From contig DDSZ01000020.1 of the NCBI GenBank assembly GCA_002344205.1, positions 1 through 64,000 on the forward strand: a stretch of DNA of 64,000 nucleotides. Reading direction: 5' to 3'. A program made the position numbers and the translations under genes. How positions within the stretch are numbered: position 1 is the stretch's first letter; the number at the start of each line of letters is the position of its first letter. Origin of the DNA: Opitutaceae bacterium UBA2377. GTDB taxonomy: Bacteria > Verrucomicrobiota > Verrucomicrobiia > Opitutales > Opitutaceae. Below the pieces are notes generated by a model that was not told the origin of the DNA, did no database searches, and saw only the letters and a list, made by a program, of their open reading frames with translations. Shown here one piece after another: positions 17,245 to 26,234 of the stretch.

Positions 17245-18423
17245 TCACAGCTCGGGCATAGCCCGCAGCATGAATCCGTCGAAAAGCGGCACCGTAAATG
17301 CCAGTTCACCATGGACCGGGCTGTAGATCATTCCCTTCTGAATCAGTTTCGCGCGCACGGGGCCGATGCTGTTCTGCTGCACACCAAGCGTATCGGCGAT
17401 GTCACCGCTGCGGTGCGTCCCATTGCCCAGCCCCGCCATCGCGCGGAGGAAGCGCTTCTCGCTCGGCGTCAGCCGGTCGAAACGCACGCGGAAGAAATTC
17501 TTGTCGAGGCGCTGGATCGCGACCGCCGATGCCTCCTGGACGACCGCGAGAGTGATGGGCGAAGCCGGGGCAAGATTCCATGACTGGTAGCCCCACTCCT
17601 GCAGGAAGTAGGGATAGCCTTCGGTGATGCGGACGATTTCCTTCAATGCCGCCGGCTCGAACTCCACGCCCACGGCATGCACCGGTTCGCGCAGCGCTTT
17701 TTCTGCGTCCGGCTCCTGTAACGCTCCAATCTCTGGAAAATCGAACAACCGTTCCGCATAGGATTTCGACTCGCCGGCGAGGCGCGGCAGAATCGGAAGC
17801 CCCGCGCCGATGAGAAGCATCGGGAGTTGCTTCTGCTGCATCCGGTGCATCGCCATGATGAGGGCGCTCAGTTCCTTCTCATTGAAATATTGCAGTTCGT
17901 CGATCAGGAGTGCGACCGGGATGGCTCGCTCCTCCGCTGCTTCCGCAACGGCGAGGAACAGACCAGGAAGATCGCTCTCCAAGTCCCCGCTGTCGGCAGC
18001 GCCTTTTTCAGGCTCGATGTCCAGACCGACTTCGATGTCGCCAAGCGAGACCTTAACCCCATCCATGAATCCTTTCAGGACGGCGAGCGCACGTTTCGCC
18101 TTGTCGCCTGCCCCGGCGATCCGGTCCAAACCGAAGAGCAACTGGCGAAGTGGCGGAACCAAGAGTGCAGCGAGTGATTTGTTCTCGTGAGCCTCGACCA
18201 TGATCGTGCGGTAACCGGCAGCGACCGATTTGCGTTCGATCTCGTTCAACAAGACGGTCTTGCCGACGCCTCGAAGTCCGGTAAGCAGGATGCTCTTCTC
18301 TGCCTTTTTCTGTTTTACACGGCCGAGCAACACGTCCGCCTGTTCCAAGACGTTCTCTCGTCCAACGAGTTCCGGCGGTGGAGAGCCGGCACCAGGAGTA
18401 AATGGGTTTTTAATTCGGTCCAT
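17245..18423 (-). CDS. AAA ATPase with C-terminal winged helix
   Basis: 392 residues from MDRIKNPFTPGAG, the usual beginning of this family; an ATG 33 bases upstream is possible. Walker A is GLRGVGKT, and Walker B with sensor is ALLIDELQYF. The C-terminus reads as a winged helix (LTPSEKRFLRAM, then SGDIADTLGVQQNSIGPV). It resembles the ATPase_2 / Orc1-Cdc6-like group often found as single-gene cargo. The cellular target is unknown; a regulatory, DNA-binding or defence role is possible. About 205 bases upstream are gene-free and contain short repeats of the type gatagaaa, likely the promoter area. Confidence 0.78.
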   Translation of the reverse strand: MDRIKNPFTPGAGSPPPELVGRENVLEQADVLLGRVKQKKAEKSILLTGLRGVGKTVLLNEIERKSVAAGYRTIMVEAHENKSLAALLVPPLRQLLFGLDRIAGAGDKAKRALAVLKGFMDGVKVSLGDIEVGLDIEPEKGAADSGDLESDLPGLFLAVAEAAEERAIPVALLIDELQYFNEKELSALIMAMHRMQQKQLPMLLIGAGLPILPRLAGESKSYAERLFDFPEIGALQEPDAEKALREPVHAVGVEFEPAALKEIVRITEGYPYFLQEWGYQSWNLAPASPITLAVVQEASAVAIQRLDKNFFRVRFDRLTPSEKRFLRAMAGLGNGTHRSGDIADTLGVQQNSIGPVRAKLIQKGMIYSPVHGELAFTVPLFDGFMLRAMPEL

Positions 18424-18661
18424 AGGGCAGATTGATTTATACCGGATTATACTCATTTCTATCTGAAAACCAATAGAAATAGCTAGAGATTGATAGAAAC
18501 TCGCTTACTCGGCCTTTTTCGGTCCTTGGACGGTTTATTCTTTGTTACGCAAAGCTAGTCAGGCTGGGCGATCCAGCTACAAAATAAACCAGCCAAGAAG
18601 ATATGTCCCGCGCAGCCGGAACCGGTAACGGCCGAAGTGGACACGCGTGTGATCTGCTCTA

Positions 18662-18895
18662 TCAGCCAAACTCGTTTAGGCCTGCTCTGCCAGTAGCGAG
18701 GTCAACGAGGATTTGAACCACCGCACGCTTACCCTCGCCATCAAGGCGCACGTAGCAGTCGCCGAAGTTGACCGGCGTGCCGTCTTGCAGATTGCGCCGG
18801 ATTTCCCACGCCGCGCGTTCGCCGGATGAAGCCCCGGCATGTCCGCGGGCCAGCAGGCGGAGTGTGGCCAAGGCTTCGGTGCTCTCGGGGCTCAT
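18662..18895 (-). CDS. Unknown 77-residue protein, last gene of transfer operon
   Basis: Starts at MSPESTEALATLRL, overlapping the stop of the preceding gene by 4 bases (ATGA). Contains NFGDCYVRLDGEGKRAVV, a small beta-rich segment. The family is not recognised. The coupled start suggests co-expression with the conjugation operon. Confidence 0.55.
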   Translation of the reverse strand: MSPESTEALATLRLLARGHAGASSGERAAWEIRRNLQDGTPVNFGDCYVRLDGEGKRAVVQILVDLATGRAGLNEFG

Positions 18896-19899
18896 GCGGA
18901 CAGGCGGGGTCGTGCCGCCGGTGCCGTTGGCGCCGGTTCTACGATGATCTGCGGCGAGTCTGGCTTCGGCCATGGCACACCGGCGACCACGGTCACTGCC
19001 TGCCGGGCCGCATCATTGCGAAGCCGCTGCCAGCAGCCCAGTCGCGGCGACCAGTGGAACCCGTTCGCCTTCAGTTTCGCGATCACGTCCGATATGGGCT
19101 TTTCGTCATGGTAGATCCTCACGCGGCAATCGGCCGCATGGTCCTCGACCCGCCCGCCGGGAAAGTGAAACGTCACCGACGCCCTGACCCGCTCCGCCTT
19201 CAAGCTCTCCAGCCGATCGCGCATCCGGCGGAGGTTCGCCGAATGATTCGACAGCACGTAATCGGCGTAGCCCGCCCGGCCGGCAAAGTCCGGCTTCAGC
19301 AGCCTCAGCGCCCGCGCGGAATCCAGGCCGCACTCGGTTTCCAGCCGCCCGAGCTTCCACGACTCGTCCTTGCCCTCCTCACGGATGATCGCGTTGGCCC
19401 GCTTCATGTTTTCGTGGTGCCGCTGCGCCGCACCGATCCGGGCCTCAAGGAGTTCCACGGCAGTGGCCTGGTCCGAGCGGATGACCTGCGTCGGCCCGTG
19501 CCGGCGCAGCCGGTGCTCCAGCGCGGCCCGCGCGTTGTTGTATTCCTCATAGGCCCGCCCCAGCATCCGGTGGGCGCGATCGGGATTCGCGTGCTCGGAG
19601 TAGCGCGCCGGTCCGACCACCGACCACGGCGGTGCGATTTCCCGGCTGCGAATGGAGGTCATGAAGACCTGATAGCGCGCCCGCCGCAGCCGCTCCAGAG
19701 CGGCTGCCACATCGTCGGGCATATCAGGCTTCCCATAACGCTGCAGCGTCTCCACGGCGCGTGTCCGTTCCTCTCGGGAGAGCGCGGCAAACGCCGCGTT
19801 TTCCCTTTCCCGGTCCTTCGGGAAGTGGGTGTAGCGGTTGAACCGCTCGAGATCCTCGGCGGTGTAGGGCGTATCCGTGTTGTAGGGCTGGGGCTTCAT
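18892..19899 (-). CDS. Unknown operon protein with a GFHWSP..CWQR C-terminal module
   Basis: 335 residues from MKPQPYNTDTPYTAEDL, chosen because ATGA overlaps the preceding stop. The first two thirds are helical and strongly basic/acidic (KDRERENAAFAALSREERTR). Near the C-terminus is a module reading ISDVIAKLKANGFHWSPRLG then CWQRL. I know this pattern as a small domain at the end of plasmid and phage proteins (DUF3560-like and polyvalent proteins), where it accompanies DNA-modifying or anti-restriction domains. No catalytic motif is visible here. It may act on the incoming DNA in the recipient. Confidence 0.6.
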   Translation of the reverse strand: MKPQPYNTDTPYTAEDLERFNRYTHFPKDRERENAAFAALSREERTRAVETLQRYGKPDMPDDVAAALERLRRARYQVFMTSIRSREIAPPWSVVGPARYSEHANPDRAHRMLGRAYEEYNNARAALEHRLRRHGPTQVIRSDQATAVELLEARIGAAQRHHENMKRANAIIREEGKDESWKLGRLETECGLDSARALRLLKPDFAGRAGYADYVLSNHSANLRRMRDRLESLKAERVRASVTFHFPGGRVEDHAADCRVRIYHDEKPISDVIAKLKANGFHWSPRLGCWQRLRNDAARQAVTVVAGVPWPKPDSPQIIVEPAPTAPAARPRLSA

Positions 19900-20174
19900 G
19901 GTGCGAGCCGCGCCATGCGCCGTTGGATGATCCGTCGCTGGGAGGTCACGGACTGATACACCTTCCCCGGCTTCAAGGCGGGCGAGGCGGCCACAAGCTG
20001 CCCGCGCACCCACGCCCGGGCCGTTGCCACCTGGGCCAGCGCCGCGTGCACGGGATCGTACGCGGGCGTGCCCTTGAGACAGGCGAAGTTCGACGCGACT
20101 TTGAGCGCGAACTCCGCCCGGCCCAGGTGGTCGTCGAGGGCGTGCCTCGACGATGGGGTCCCCGGCACCGTCAT
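19896..20174 (-). CDS. Unknown 92-residue protein
   Basis: Begins MTVPGTPSSRHALDDHL and ends with a basic patch (SQRRIIQRRMARLAP). Its start overlaps the stop of the preceding gene by 4 bases and its own stop is coupled to the next gene. It is helical, soluble and not recognised. Retained because of tight coupling inside the transfer operon. Confidence 0.55.
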   Translation of the reverse strand: MTVPGTPSSRHALDDHLGRAEFALKVASNFACLKGTPAYDPVHAALAQVATARAWVRGQLVAASPALKPGKVYQSVTSQRRIIQRRMARLAP

Positions 20175-20599
20175 GCGGCGACCTTCGGTCCGGTGGCTGG
20201 CGCGGGGTTGGCGAACTCCCGGCGCGTCTGCCGGTCCTTCTCGCGGAACACCGCCTGCACGAACGCCTTTTCCTTGTAGTAGGGGTTGGTGTCCGCGAGG
20301 TCGCGGTCGATGCGCTGCCTGGCCTCCGGGGTCTGCGCGTCGTAGAACGCCTTCGCCGAAGGCAGCTGCTTTTCGATCAGCTTCATGTCGGTCTCGTGCT
20401 TCTGCACGCGGTTGAGGATGAATGTGTCGATGGCGCGATCGGGATGCTCCCGGACGAGCCGCGTGTAATACAGGACGTCGTCGGGGTTGGCTTTCTTGTA
20501 GTCCTCGATCTTCCGCTTCACCTCCGGGTTGTCCCGGAAGGTGAGGGGCTTCGAGCGCTCGGTTTCGGTCTTCTTGTCGGGTTTTTGGTCGATGGCCAT
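20171..20599 (-). CDS. Unknown charged helical protein
   Basis: 142 residues from MAIDQKPDKKTETERSK. Very rich in Lys, Glu, Asp and Arg, with a YTRLVREHPDRAIDTFI segment; no membrane span or signal peptide. The upstream in-frame extension to 20767 runs through the neighbouring gene and is rejected. The family is unknown. Probably cytoplasmic and co-expressed with the pilus/transfer genes. Confidence 0.6.
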   Translation of the reverse strand: MAIDQKPDKKTETERSKPLTFRDNPEVKRKIEDYKKANPDDVLYYTRLVREHPDRAIDTFILNRVQKHETDMKLIEKQLPSAKAFYDAQTPEARQRIDRDLADTNPYYKEKAFVQAVFREKDRQTRREFANPAPATGPKVAA

Positions 20600-20612
20600 A
20601 TGCGTATGGGTT

Positions 20613-20906
20613 TCAGGCCGCCGCTTTGGTTTGTGCGGGCGGTGGTGGCACCGGACGGGATTCCCGCCCGAAGGATTCGGAGAGCACGGGGTTGAACGGC
20701 GGCTCGTCCGGCCCCTGGACCAGCCGCAGGGCGAGGTCGAACTGGGCGCAGAGGTCGCTGCATTCATGGCGGGCCAGCGCGAAGGCCATCAGGCTCTTGG
20801 CCTCGATCTTCGGGCTGGCGCCGGTGAAACGCCGGTTGAGTTCCTCGGCCGCCGCGAAGAATTCCGCGGCGACGGGCTCGGGCAACTGGAGGGTGAGGGT
20901 AATCAT
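20613..20906 (-). CDS. Unknown 97-residue protein
   Basis: Starts at MITLTLQLPEPVAAEFF, 14 bases after the PilO-like gene stops. The N-terminus looks like a beta strand followed by a helix containing a Cys pair (ARHECSDLCAQFD), and the tail is Pro-rich. A longer frame back to 21782 overlaps the PilO-like gene and is rejected. Role unknown; the strand-helix start could suit a small DNA-binding or dimerising protein. Confidence 0.55.
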   Translation of the reverse strand: MITLTLQLPEPVAAEFFAAAEELNRRFTGASPKIEAKSLMAFALARHECSDLCAQFDLALRLVQGPDEPPFNPVLSESFGRESRPVPPPPAQTKAAA

Positions 20907-20920
20907 GGGATGCTTTCGGT

Positions 20921-21622
20921 TCAGGGTTGTTTGGTTGGTAATGCCCCGGCCCGGGACCCCGGAGGGTCGGACCGGAACGAAGCGGAGACCGGTTCCGTCG
21001 CCGGAGGCTCGGCGGAGGTGGCGGAGAGGCGGAGCGCAGATCCGGCGCCGACCTGCCGGGGAATGGCCGGAACCTCGGCCGCTGCGACGGGGTGCGCACC
21101 GGGGCTTGGGAAGGTGCGCTCGCCGTCGCCCGTCGTTGCCGCAGCCACGAGGAATTGCAGCGTGAAGCCGACCTCGGCCAGTTGCCGGTGCGGTCCGACG
21201 CCCTCGGCACGTGCCGCGAAAGCCTCGACCGCCACACCGGGCCGGCTGCCCAGCGTGCCGATCAACCGGACGTAGTCGCCCCAGCGGGCGATCTGCGGCT
21301 CCGTGGCCCGCAAACGGATGCATTCTGGCGACTCTGCCTGCCACTGCCAGGCGGAGCCCAGCTCGTGGCGCAGCGCGGCGATGGCGGTGTCGGACCAGGC
21401 ATGTTCCTGCATGGCGGCGCTCCGTCTCCGCCAAGTGGCCAAAGCCTCGTCGCTGTGCTCGCGCAGCGTCCCATGCTCGGCGAGCAGGGTGACGTATTCG
21501 GGGGCCGGGGCGGGCAAGACCGGACGATAGCGCCAGCGGACAAACCACATGGTTCCCGCCAGCGCTGTGGCGAAGAGCAGCAGCCGCCATCCCGCCCGCG
21601 ATGCATTTCCTCGGGTCTTCAT
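20921..21622 (-). CDS. PilO/GspM-like inner-membrane pilus assembly protein
   Basis: 233 residues: a short basic N-terminus, one membrane span (WRLLLFATALAGTMWF), then a periplasmic coiled-coil and ferredoxin-like part, with a Pro/Ser-rich tail. This layout is that of PilO/GspM, which pairs with PilN/GspL in the alignment subcomplex of type IV pili and type II secretion. The assignment rests on topology and on its position right after the PilN-like gene (4-base overlap), because sequence conservation in this family is low. Confidence 0.6.
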   Translation of the reverse strand: MKTRGNASRAGWRLLLFATALAGTMWFVRWRYRPVLPAPAPEYVTLLAEHGTLREHSDEALATWRRRSAAMQEHAWSDTAIAALRHELGSAWQWQAESPECIRLRATEPQIARWGDYVRLIGTLGSRPGVAVEAFAARAEGVGPHRQLAEVGFTLQFLVAAATTGDGERTFPSPGAHPVAAAEVPAIPRQVGAGSALRLSATSAEPPATEPVSASFRSDPPGSRAGALPTKQP

Positions 21623-22851
21623 CGGCGGAACCCGCCCGTGGCGGCAAAGGTGCCGTCCGCACCCATTTGGGCGGTGAGCGTCCAGCGTGCGTCGCTCGGT
21701 GCGATCTGCGAAACCCAGGTATCGATGGTGCAGGCCGTTCCAGCCGGCGCGACCCAGCCGGACAGGGCAAAGCGGTGATCACGCACCTCGACGGAGCCCA
21801 GCACCATGTCGGGCGGCAGCGTGGCGGACAGTTGCGTCAGAAAATTTCCCAGCGGCGGACCGGCAGCTCCGCCCTCGATCAGGCCGCGCAGGCCGGCGAT
21901 TTCCGCGGCGTTGGCCCGCAGGTGGGCGACTTCGCTTTGCAACGCAGCCACCCGGACACCGCGCGCCGCCAGCTCGGCGCGGACTGCCAGCCAGTTGCGG
22001 CCATGGTCGAACCCGGCCCAGCCGGCGGCCAGCAGCAGGGCAAATCCGGCCGCGAGTGCCAGCCGCTCTGCCGTCACCCAGGGACTGCGCGGCAGGAGCT
22101 GCGCGGGATGATACCGCGGGAGCGTGGCGGGGCGGGTGAGGGCCTGCGTCAGGCGGAGCCATTCGAGACCGGGCCGGTCCTCGCCCAGCCAGGATTCGAG
22201 CAGGGCGCGGGTTTCATCCTCGGCGGTGACAACCAGCACCGGATCCTCCGGATTGGCGTCCAGTATTTCCCTGAGCCAACGTCCGGCTTCCGCCGGCGCC
22301 TGGTCCTTGCTCCAGCCATGCACCGTGCGCCCGGCGTGGCGCGGGTGCCGGTAGGCGAGCGCGCGTTCGGCCTGCACGGCCAGGACGGTGACGGCGCCCG
22401 ATTCGGTCCATTCGAACGGGAGCGCGTGAAGATAGGTGGCGAGCGGCCACGCGGATTCCACGGCGAGCCCCTGGTGCGCGAGCCGCTGAGCAAGCGCATA
22501 CAATGCGGGCTCGGTTTCAAAGTGCAGCACCGTGGTTCCACCGTTCGCGTTGGGCAGCACCGGTTCATGACTCCAGGCGCGGTCGGGACTGTCCAGCGCG
22601 GGAAATTCCCCGGCCAGCGCCGAAGCCAGCACCCGCCGGTCGCCCTGCGGGCAGGACACGCCGACCGAGGCGAGGGCGTCGGGCTGATAAATTAACCGAA
22701 GCCGGACGGGCTTGGGCGCATCGGCCCAATGGGCCGCGAGGGCATCGGCCGCCTCGCCGAAGTCCGTGAACGGCACGGGCTCGTCGGTGGCGGGCAGCCA
22801 CCACCGGTTGCCCCACAGGAGCACGGTGCGCGGGTCAGATGGCCGTGACAT
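21619..22851 (-). CDS. PilM-PilN/GspL-like fusion
   Basis: 410 residues from MSRPSDPRTVLLWG. The frame extends to 22917, but that part lies inside the pilin gene. The N-terminal ~270 residues form a cytoplasmic part like the actin-fold domain of GspL/PilM. They are followed by one membrane span (LALAAGFALLLAAGW, around residues 280-300), a coiled coil (VAALQSEVAHLRANAAEI) and a PilN-type ferredoxin-like periplasmic end. GspL has the same cytoplasmic-plus-membrane layout in one chain. It should link the GspE-type ATPase to the periplasmic PilO-like protein. It overlaps the pilin gene by 17 bases. Confidence 0.68.
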   Translation of the reverse strand: MSRPSDPRTVLLWGNRWWLPATDEPVPFTDFGEAADALAAHWADAPKPVRLRLIYQPDALASVGVSCPQGDRRVLASALAGEFPALDSPDRAWSHEPVLPNANGGTTVLHFETEPALYALAQRLAHQGLAVESAWPLATYLHALPFEWTESGAVTVLAVQAERALAYRHPRHAGRTVHGWSKDQAPAEAGRWLREILDANPEDPVLVVTAEDETRALLESWLGEDRPGLEWLRLTQALTRPATLPRYHPAQLLPRSPWVTAERLALAAGFALLLAAGWAGFDHGRNWLAVRAELAARGVRVAALQSEVAHLRANAAEIAGLRGLIEGGAAGPPLGNFLTQLSATLPPDMVLGSVEVRDHRFALSGWVAPAGTACTIDTWVSQIAPSDARWTLTAQMGADGTFAATGGFRR

Positions 22852-23590
22852 AGACGTAAACGTCGGTGATGCCGTTGACCGGAGCCGCATAGGCGACGAC
22901 GCCCGTGTCGCAGGCAAGGCCTTCGGCCGGGGTGAACTGCGCTCCGTTCATCGCGAGCGCCAGCTCATGCGCATCTTTTGCGGGACAGGACGGAATCACG
23001 AGATACGCGACGACCGAATTCGCGCTCAGGTTGGTGATGCCATCGAGGCGGAAGTTGGCCCCAAGGGCCGCCGAAGGCGCGAGGGCGGGGTTGGCCGAGC
23101 GCGCCTCCAGCCGGGTGACGGCGGACCAGTTGCGCAGCGGCGCGGCGTCCGGCGTCATCGTGAACGCCTGCACGGCCTGATTCCACAGCATCTCGTTGCC
23201 GGTGCCGGTGGAGGCGTAGCCCTGCGTGCCCATGCGCAACGACAGCGGCCGCTCCAGCTTGCCGGTGGCGAGCAGCACGGCGTCGAGCCGGGCGCCGTTG
23301 CCCTTGGCGATATCGGTCGCACCCGAGAGGGCAGCGCCGGAGCAGGGGATGCCGGCACCCTCGGTGCGCGGGATGCTGCCGTTGCCGCCGGGCATCGCAA
23401 TAAACGAGGTGACCGCGGTCTTCAGGGTCTCGACGGTTTTTTCGACCTGCTGCACGCGGGCGGCGCGCAGGGCGTCAAAGCCCTTGGGCAAGAGCAGGCC
23501 GACGAGCACGCTCACAATCGCGAGCACGAGCACGAGTTCGAGCAGGGAGTAACCCTGCGCAGGGTGGGTAAGTTTTCGGTGGTTTTTCAT
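22835..23590 (-). CDS. Type IV prepilin (class III signal peptide)
   Basis: 251 residues. A short basic leader ends in Gly and is followed by YSLLELVLVLAIVSVLVG, the classic prepilin cleavage site with Glu at position 5 of the mature hydrophobic helix. A prepilin peptidase would cut after AQG and methylate Tyr1. The C-terminal ~200 residues are a Cys-containing globular head, and the length fits a major pilin or PilS-like subunit. It lies between GspE and PilN-like genes, 50 bases after gspE, the largest gap in this part of the operon and possibly a place for extra ribosome binding. No peptidase gene is present, so the host enzyme must process it. Confidence 0.88.
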   Translation of the reverse strand: MKNHRKLTHPAQGYSLLELVLVLAIVSVLVGLLLPKGFDALRAARVQQVEKTVETLKTAVTSFIAMPGGNGSIPRTEGAGIPCSGAALSGATDIAKGNGARLDAVLLATGKLERPLSLRMGTQGYASTGTGNEMLWNQAVQAFTMTPDAAPLRNWSAVTRLEARSANPALAPSAALGANFRLDGITNLSANSVVAYLVIPSCPAKDAHELALAMNGAQFTPAEGLACDTGVVAYAAPVNGITDVYVYVTAI

Positions 23591-23640
23591 CTGGGATCAG
23601 GGGTTGTGGGCACGAGGCCCGGTTGACTTGACGGAAAAAT

Positions 23641-24840
23641 TCAGAGGACGCGGGCGACCTGCTCGACGGTGGTAAGCCCCCGCGCGGCGGCCTGGAGCCC
23701 GTGTTGCCACAGGGTGAGGTGTCCCGCGCGGTCGCGGAGCGCGGCGAGTTCGGCGAGCGGCGCGTCCGCCGCGACGAGCGCCGTCAGTTTAGCGGCCGGG
23801 ATCACCTCGTGGATCGCGAGCCGCCCGCGATAACCGCGGCCCTGGCAGGCCGGACAGCCGACCGCCCGGCAGAACCGCCCGTCCGGCACCCGGTGCCGTT
23901 CGCACAGCTGCGCGTTGTCCGGATGCGGCTCCCGGCATTCGGCGCAGAGCCGCCGCACGAGCCGTTGCGCGGCCACGAGCCGCAGCGACGCGGCCAGCAG
24001 AAAACTCTCCACCCCGAGGTCCCGGAGCCGCGGGATGGCCGCCAGCGCGTCGTTGGTGTGCAGGGTGGAAAGCACCAGATGTCCGGTCAGCGCCGCGCGG
24101 ATCGCGAGCTGGGCGGTTTCCGCATCGCGGGTCTCGCCGACCAGCAGGATGTCGGGATTCTGGCGGAGCACCGCGCGCAGCGACGAGGCGAAGGTGAGTC
24201 CGATCTTCTCGCGGATCTCCGTCTGCCGGATGCCAGGAAACTCGTATTCGACCGGGTCCTCCAGCGTGTGGATGACGCGCGTCCGGTGATCGAGGGCATG
24301 GAGCGCGGCGTGCAGCGTGGTCGTCTTGCCCGATCCGGTCGGACCGGTGAGGTAGATCAGACCCGCCGGCCCCGCGAGCGCCTCGCGCAAGACCGCGGCC
24401 TGCACCGGCGCGAGCCCCAGTTCGCCGAAATCCTGGCCCGGCAGGGTCTGGTCCAGCAGCCGGACCACGAGACTTTCGCCGTGGACGGTCGGCAGCGTCG
24501 AAAGCCGCAGGTGGAACTTCCGTTCCTTGAGCCGGAGCACGGCCCGGCCGTCCTGCGGCAGGCGCTTTTCCGTGATGTCCATCCCGCCGAAAATCTTGCC
24601 GCGGGCGAGCAGCGCCTCGCGCTGCGCCGCCGGCAGGCGGCAGTGCTCGCGCATTTCACCGTCGAGGCGGAAGCGCACGAAGAGACCGTCCTCCTTCGGT
24701 TCCAGGTGCACGTCGCTCGCGCCCTCCTCACACGCGGCGCGGAGGATGCGGTCCAGCGTCCGGGTCGCATCCGGCCCGGCTTCGGCCTGGCCCGGGGTGG
24801 CGGCTGACCGCCGCCGGAATTCTTTGACCAGTTCGAGCAT
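23641..24840 (-). CDS. GspE/PilB-type secretion ATPase
   Basis: 399 residues, shorter than typical GspE or PilB because the N-terminal N1 domain is largely missing. Walker A is LTGPTGSGKTTT (around 166-175). The Asp box (TLEDPVEY), Walker B (ILLVGETRD) and His box (STLHTND) are complete. The tetra-cysteine zinc site of assembly ATPases is present (CAEC, then CPAC). It powers pilus or pseudopilus extension at the inner membrane. It is the only member of the VirB11/GspE superfamily seen in the transfer operon. It could serve the pilus alone, or also stand in for the missing VirB11/TrbB. Confidence 0.92.
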   Translation of the reverse strand: MLELVKEFRRRSAATPGQAEAGPDATRTLDRILRAACEEGASDVHLEPKEDGLFVRFRLDGEMREHCRLPAAQREALLARGKIFGGMDITEKRLPQDGRAVLRLKERKFHLRLSTLPTVHGESLVVRLLDQTLPGQDFGELGLAPVQAAVLREALAGPAGLIYLTGPTGSGKTTTLHAALHALDHRTRVIHTLEDPVEYEFPGIRQTEIREKIGLTFASSLRAVLRQNPDILLVGETRDAETAQLAIRAALTGHLVLSTLHTNDALAAIPRLRDLGVESFLLAASLRLVAAQRLVRRLCAECREPHPDNAQLCERHRVPDGRFCRAVGCPACQGRGYRGRLAIHEVIPAAKLTALVAADAPLAELAALRDRAGHLTLWQHGLQAAARGLTTVEQVARVL

Positions 24841-24842
24841 GG

Positions 24843-26228
24843 TCAGGGGACGAGCCGCGGGGTGAGGAAGATGACGAGCTCGGTGCGCGCCCGGAGCTTC
24901 GCCTTGCTGCGGAAGGCTCCGCCCACGCCGGGCATGCTGCCCAGCACCGGCACCGCGCGGACGGTTTCGCCGGATTCCTCCGAGATGAGCCCGCCGATGA
25001 CCGCGGTCTCGCCGTCGCGCAGCCGCACGATTGTCGAGGCCTGTTTCACATCCGTGAGCGGTGCGGTCTGCCGGCCGTCCGGGCTGGTCACGATGGCCTG
25101 GAGCCGGGTGATCGCCGGCAGGACATCGAGCGTGATGACTCCCTCGCCGTCGATCTGCGGGGTCACGGCAAGAATGGTGCCGATGGTGATTGTCGAGACC
25201 GAGAACTGCTCCTGCGTCTGGTTGACGGGCACGGTGGTGCCGCCCTGCTGGAAGGTCGTGCTCTGCTGGAGCCGGAAGAAGGGCCGGTCCTCGCCGACCT
25301 TGATAAAGGCCGTCTGGTTGTTGAGCGCGCGCAGGCGGGGCTGCGCCACGGTGCGCACGTCGCCCTGCTGCCTGAGCGCATGGATGACCGCGGTCGCGCG
25401 GCCGAAGCCGAGATTGGCCGCGAAGCTGTTCGCCGCGAACATGGTGCCGCCCACGCCCGGCACTTCCAGCGGGGACCCGGCGCTCAGGGTCGCCTCGCCG
25501 ACCGCGCCCGCCGCCAGCTCCCAGTCGATTCCGAGTTTCCGTTCATCACGAAGGGTCACCTCGACCAGCCGCGCCTCGATCTCGACCTGCCGTGTGATGC
25601 GGTGGTTTACGAGCTGCAGGAAGGCCCGGACCGCCTCGTGCCGGGCGAGCGGCGCGGTCACCTGCGCGACGCCGGAGAAACGGTTCAGCACGAGGCGGTC
25701 GTCGTCCTCCAGCATCGCGCGTAACTCCGTCTCCAGATTGTTCCAAAAGGTGTTGGGATTTTCCTGGCTGATGGAGACCTGGGTGGCATCCGAAGTGCCG
25801 CCGGGCACCGGAGCGGGTCCGCCGGGCAGCGTCAGGGGTTCGAACCCGCCGGGGTTCGCCCCGCCCAGCGTCACCGACGCACTGCCCGAGCCGGTGCGCG
25901 TGAGCTGCGGGTAATCGATCGTGTAGAGCACGGTCTTGAGCCGGCGCACGACAATGCCCGCCGGGCTCAGCTCGTAATGCAGCGCCTGCGGCGCGGTGAG
26001 CGCGTCCAGCGCTTCACGGAGGCTGCCGCCCCGGAAGTCGAGGGTGACCTCGCCGCTCACGTCCGGCTCGGCGAGGATGGTGGTGTCGCAGGCCCGGCCC
26101 AAGGCGCGCAGGGCGGCGGGCAGAGGTGTCTGCTCCAGCCGCAGTCCGGCGACCGGCCGTTCGAGGACGGGGACTTCGACGCCCAGGCTGACGACAGCGA
26201 AGAGGGGCAGGATGAAAATTGCTTTCAT
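24843..26228 (-). CDS. Outer-membrane secretin (GspD/PilQ/MshL family)
   Basis: 461 residues with an N-terminal signal peptide (MKAIFILPLFAVVSLG). An N0/STN-like domain follows (LPAALRALGRACDTTIL, roughly 30-100). The secretin domain lies in the C-terminal ~260 residues, with motifs IEARLVEVTL, VAQPRLRALNNQ and TAVIGGLISEE. It forms the gated ring through which the pilus or substrate leaves the outer membrane. It is shorter than GspD (no N1-N3 repeats) and closest in architecture to MshL/PilN-type pilus secretins. It lies 2 bases from gspE and 6 bases from the secreted-protein gene. Confidence 0.9.
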   Translation of the reverse strand: MKAIFILPLFAVVSLGVEVPVLERPVAGLRLEQTPLPAALRALGRACDTTILAEPDVSGEVTLDFRGGSLREALDALTAPQALHYELSPAGIVVRRLKTVLYTIDYPQLTRTGSGSASVTLGGANPGGFEPLTLPGGPAPVPGGTSDATQVSISQENPNTFWNNLETELRAMLEDDDRLVLNRFSGVAQVTAPLARHEAVRAFLQLVNHRITRQVEIEARLVEVTLRDERKLGIDWELAAGAVGEATLSAGSPLEVPGVGGTMFAANSFAANLGFGRATAVIHALRQQGDVRTVAQPRLRALNNQTAFIKVGEDRPFFRLQQSTTFQQGGTTVPVNQTQEQFSVSTITIGTILAVTPQIDGEGVITLDVLPAITRLQAIVTSPDGRQTAPLTDVKQASTIVRLRDGETAVIGGLISEESGETVRAVPVLGSMPGVGGAFRSKAKLRARTELVIFLTPRLVP

Positions 26229-26234
26229 GGGCGA

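Noticed and set aside
20590..20612. Another copy of the transfer operator (tgcgtatgggttt)
   Set aside because: It has a mismatch in the ten-base core, lies between coupled operon genes and is explained by local coding sequence.
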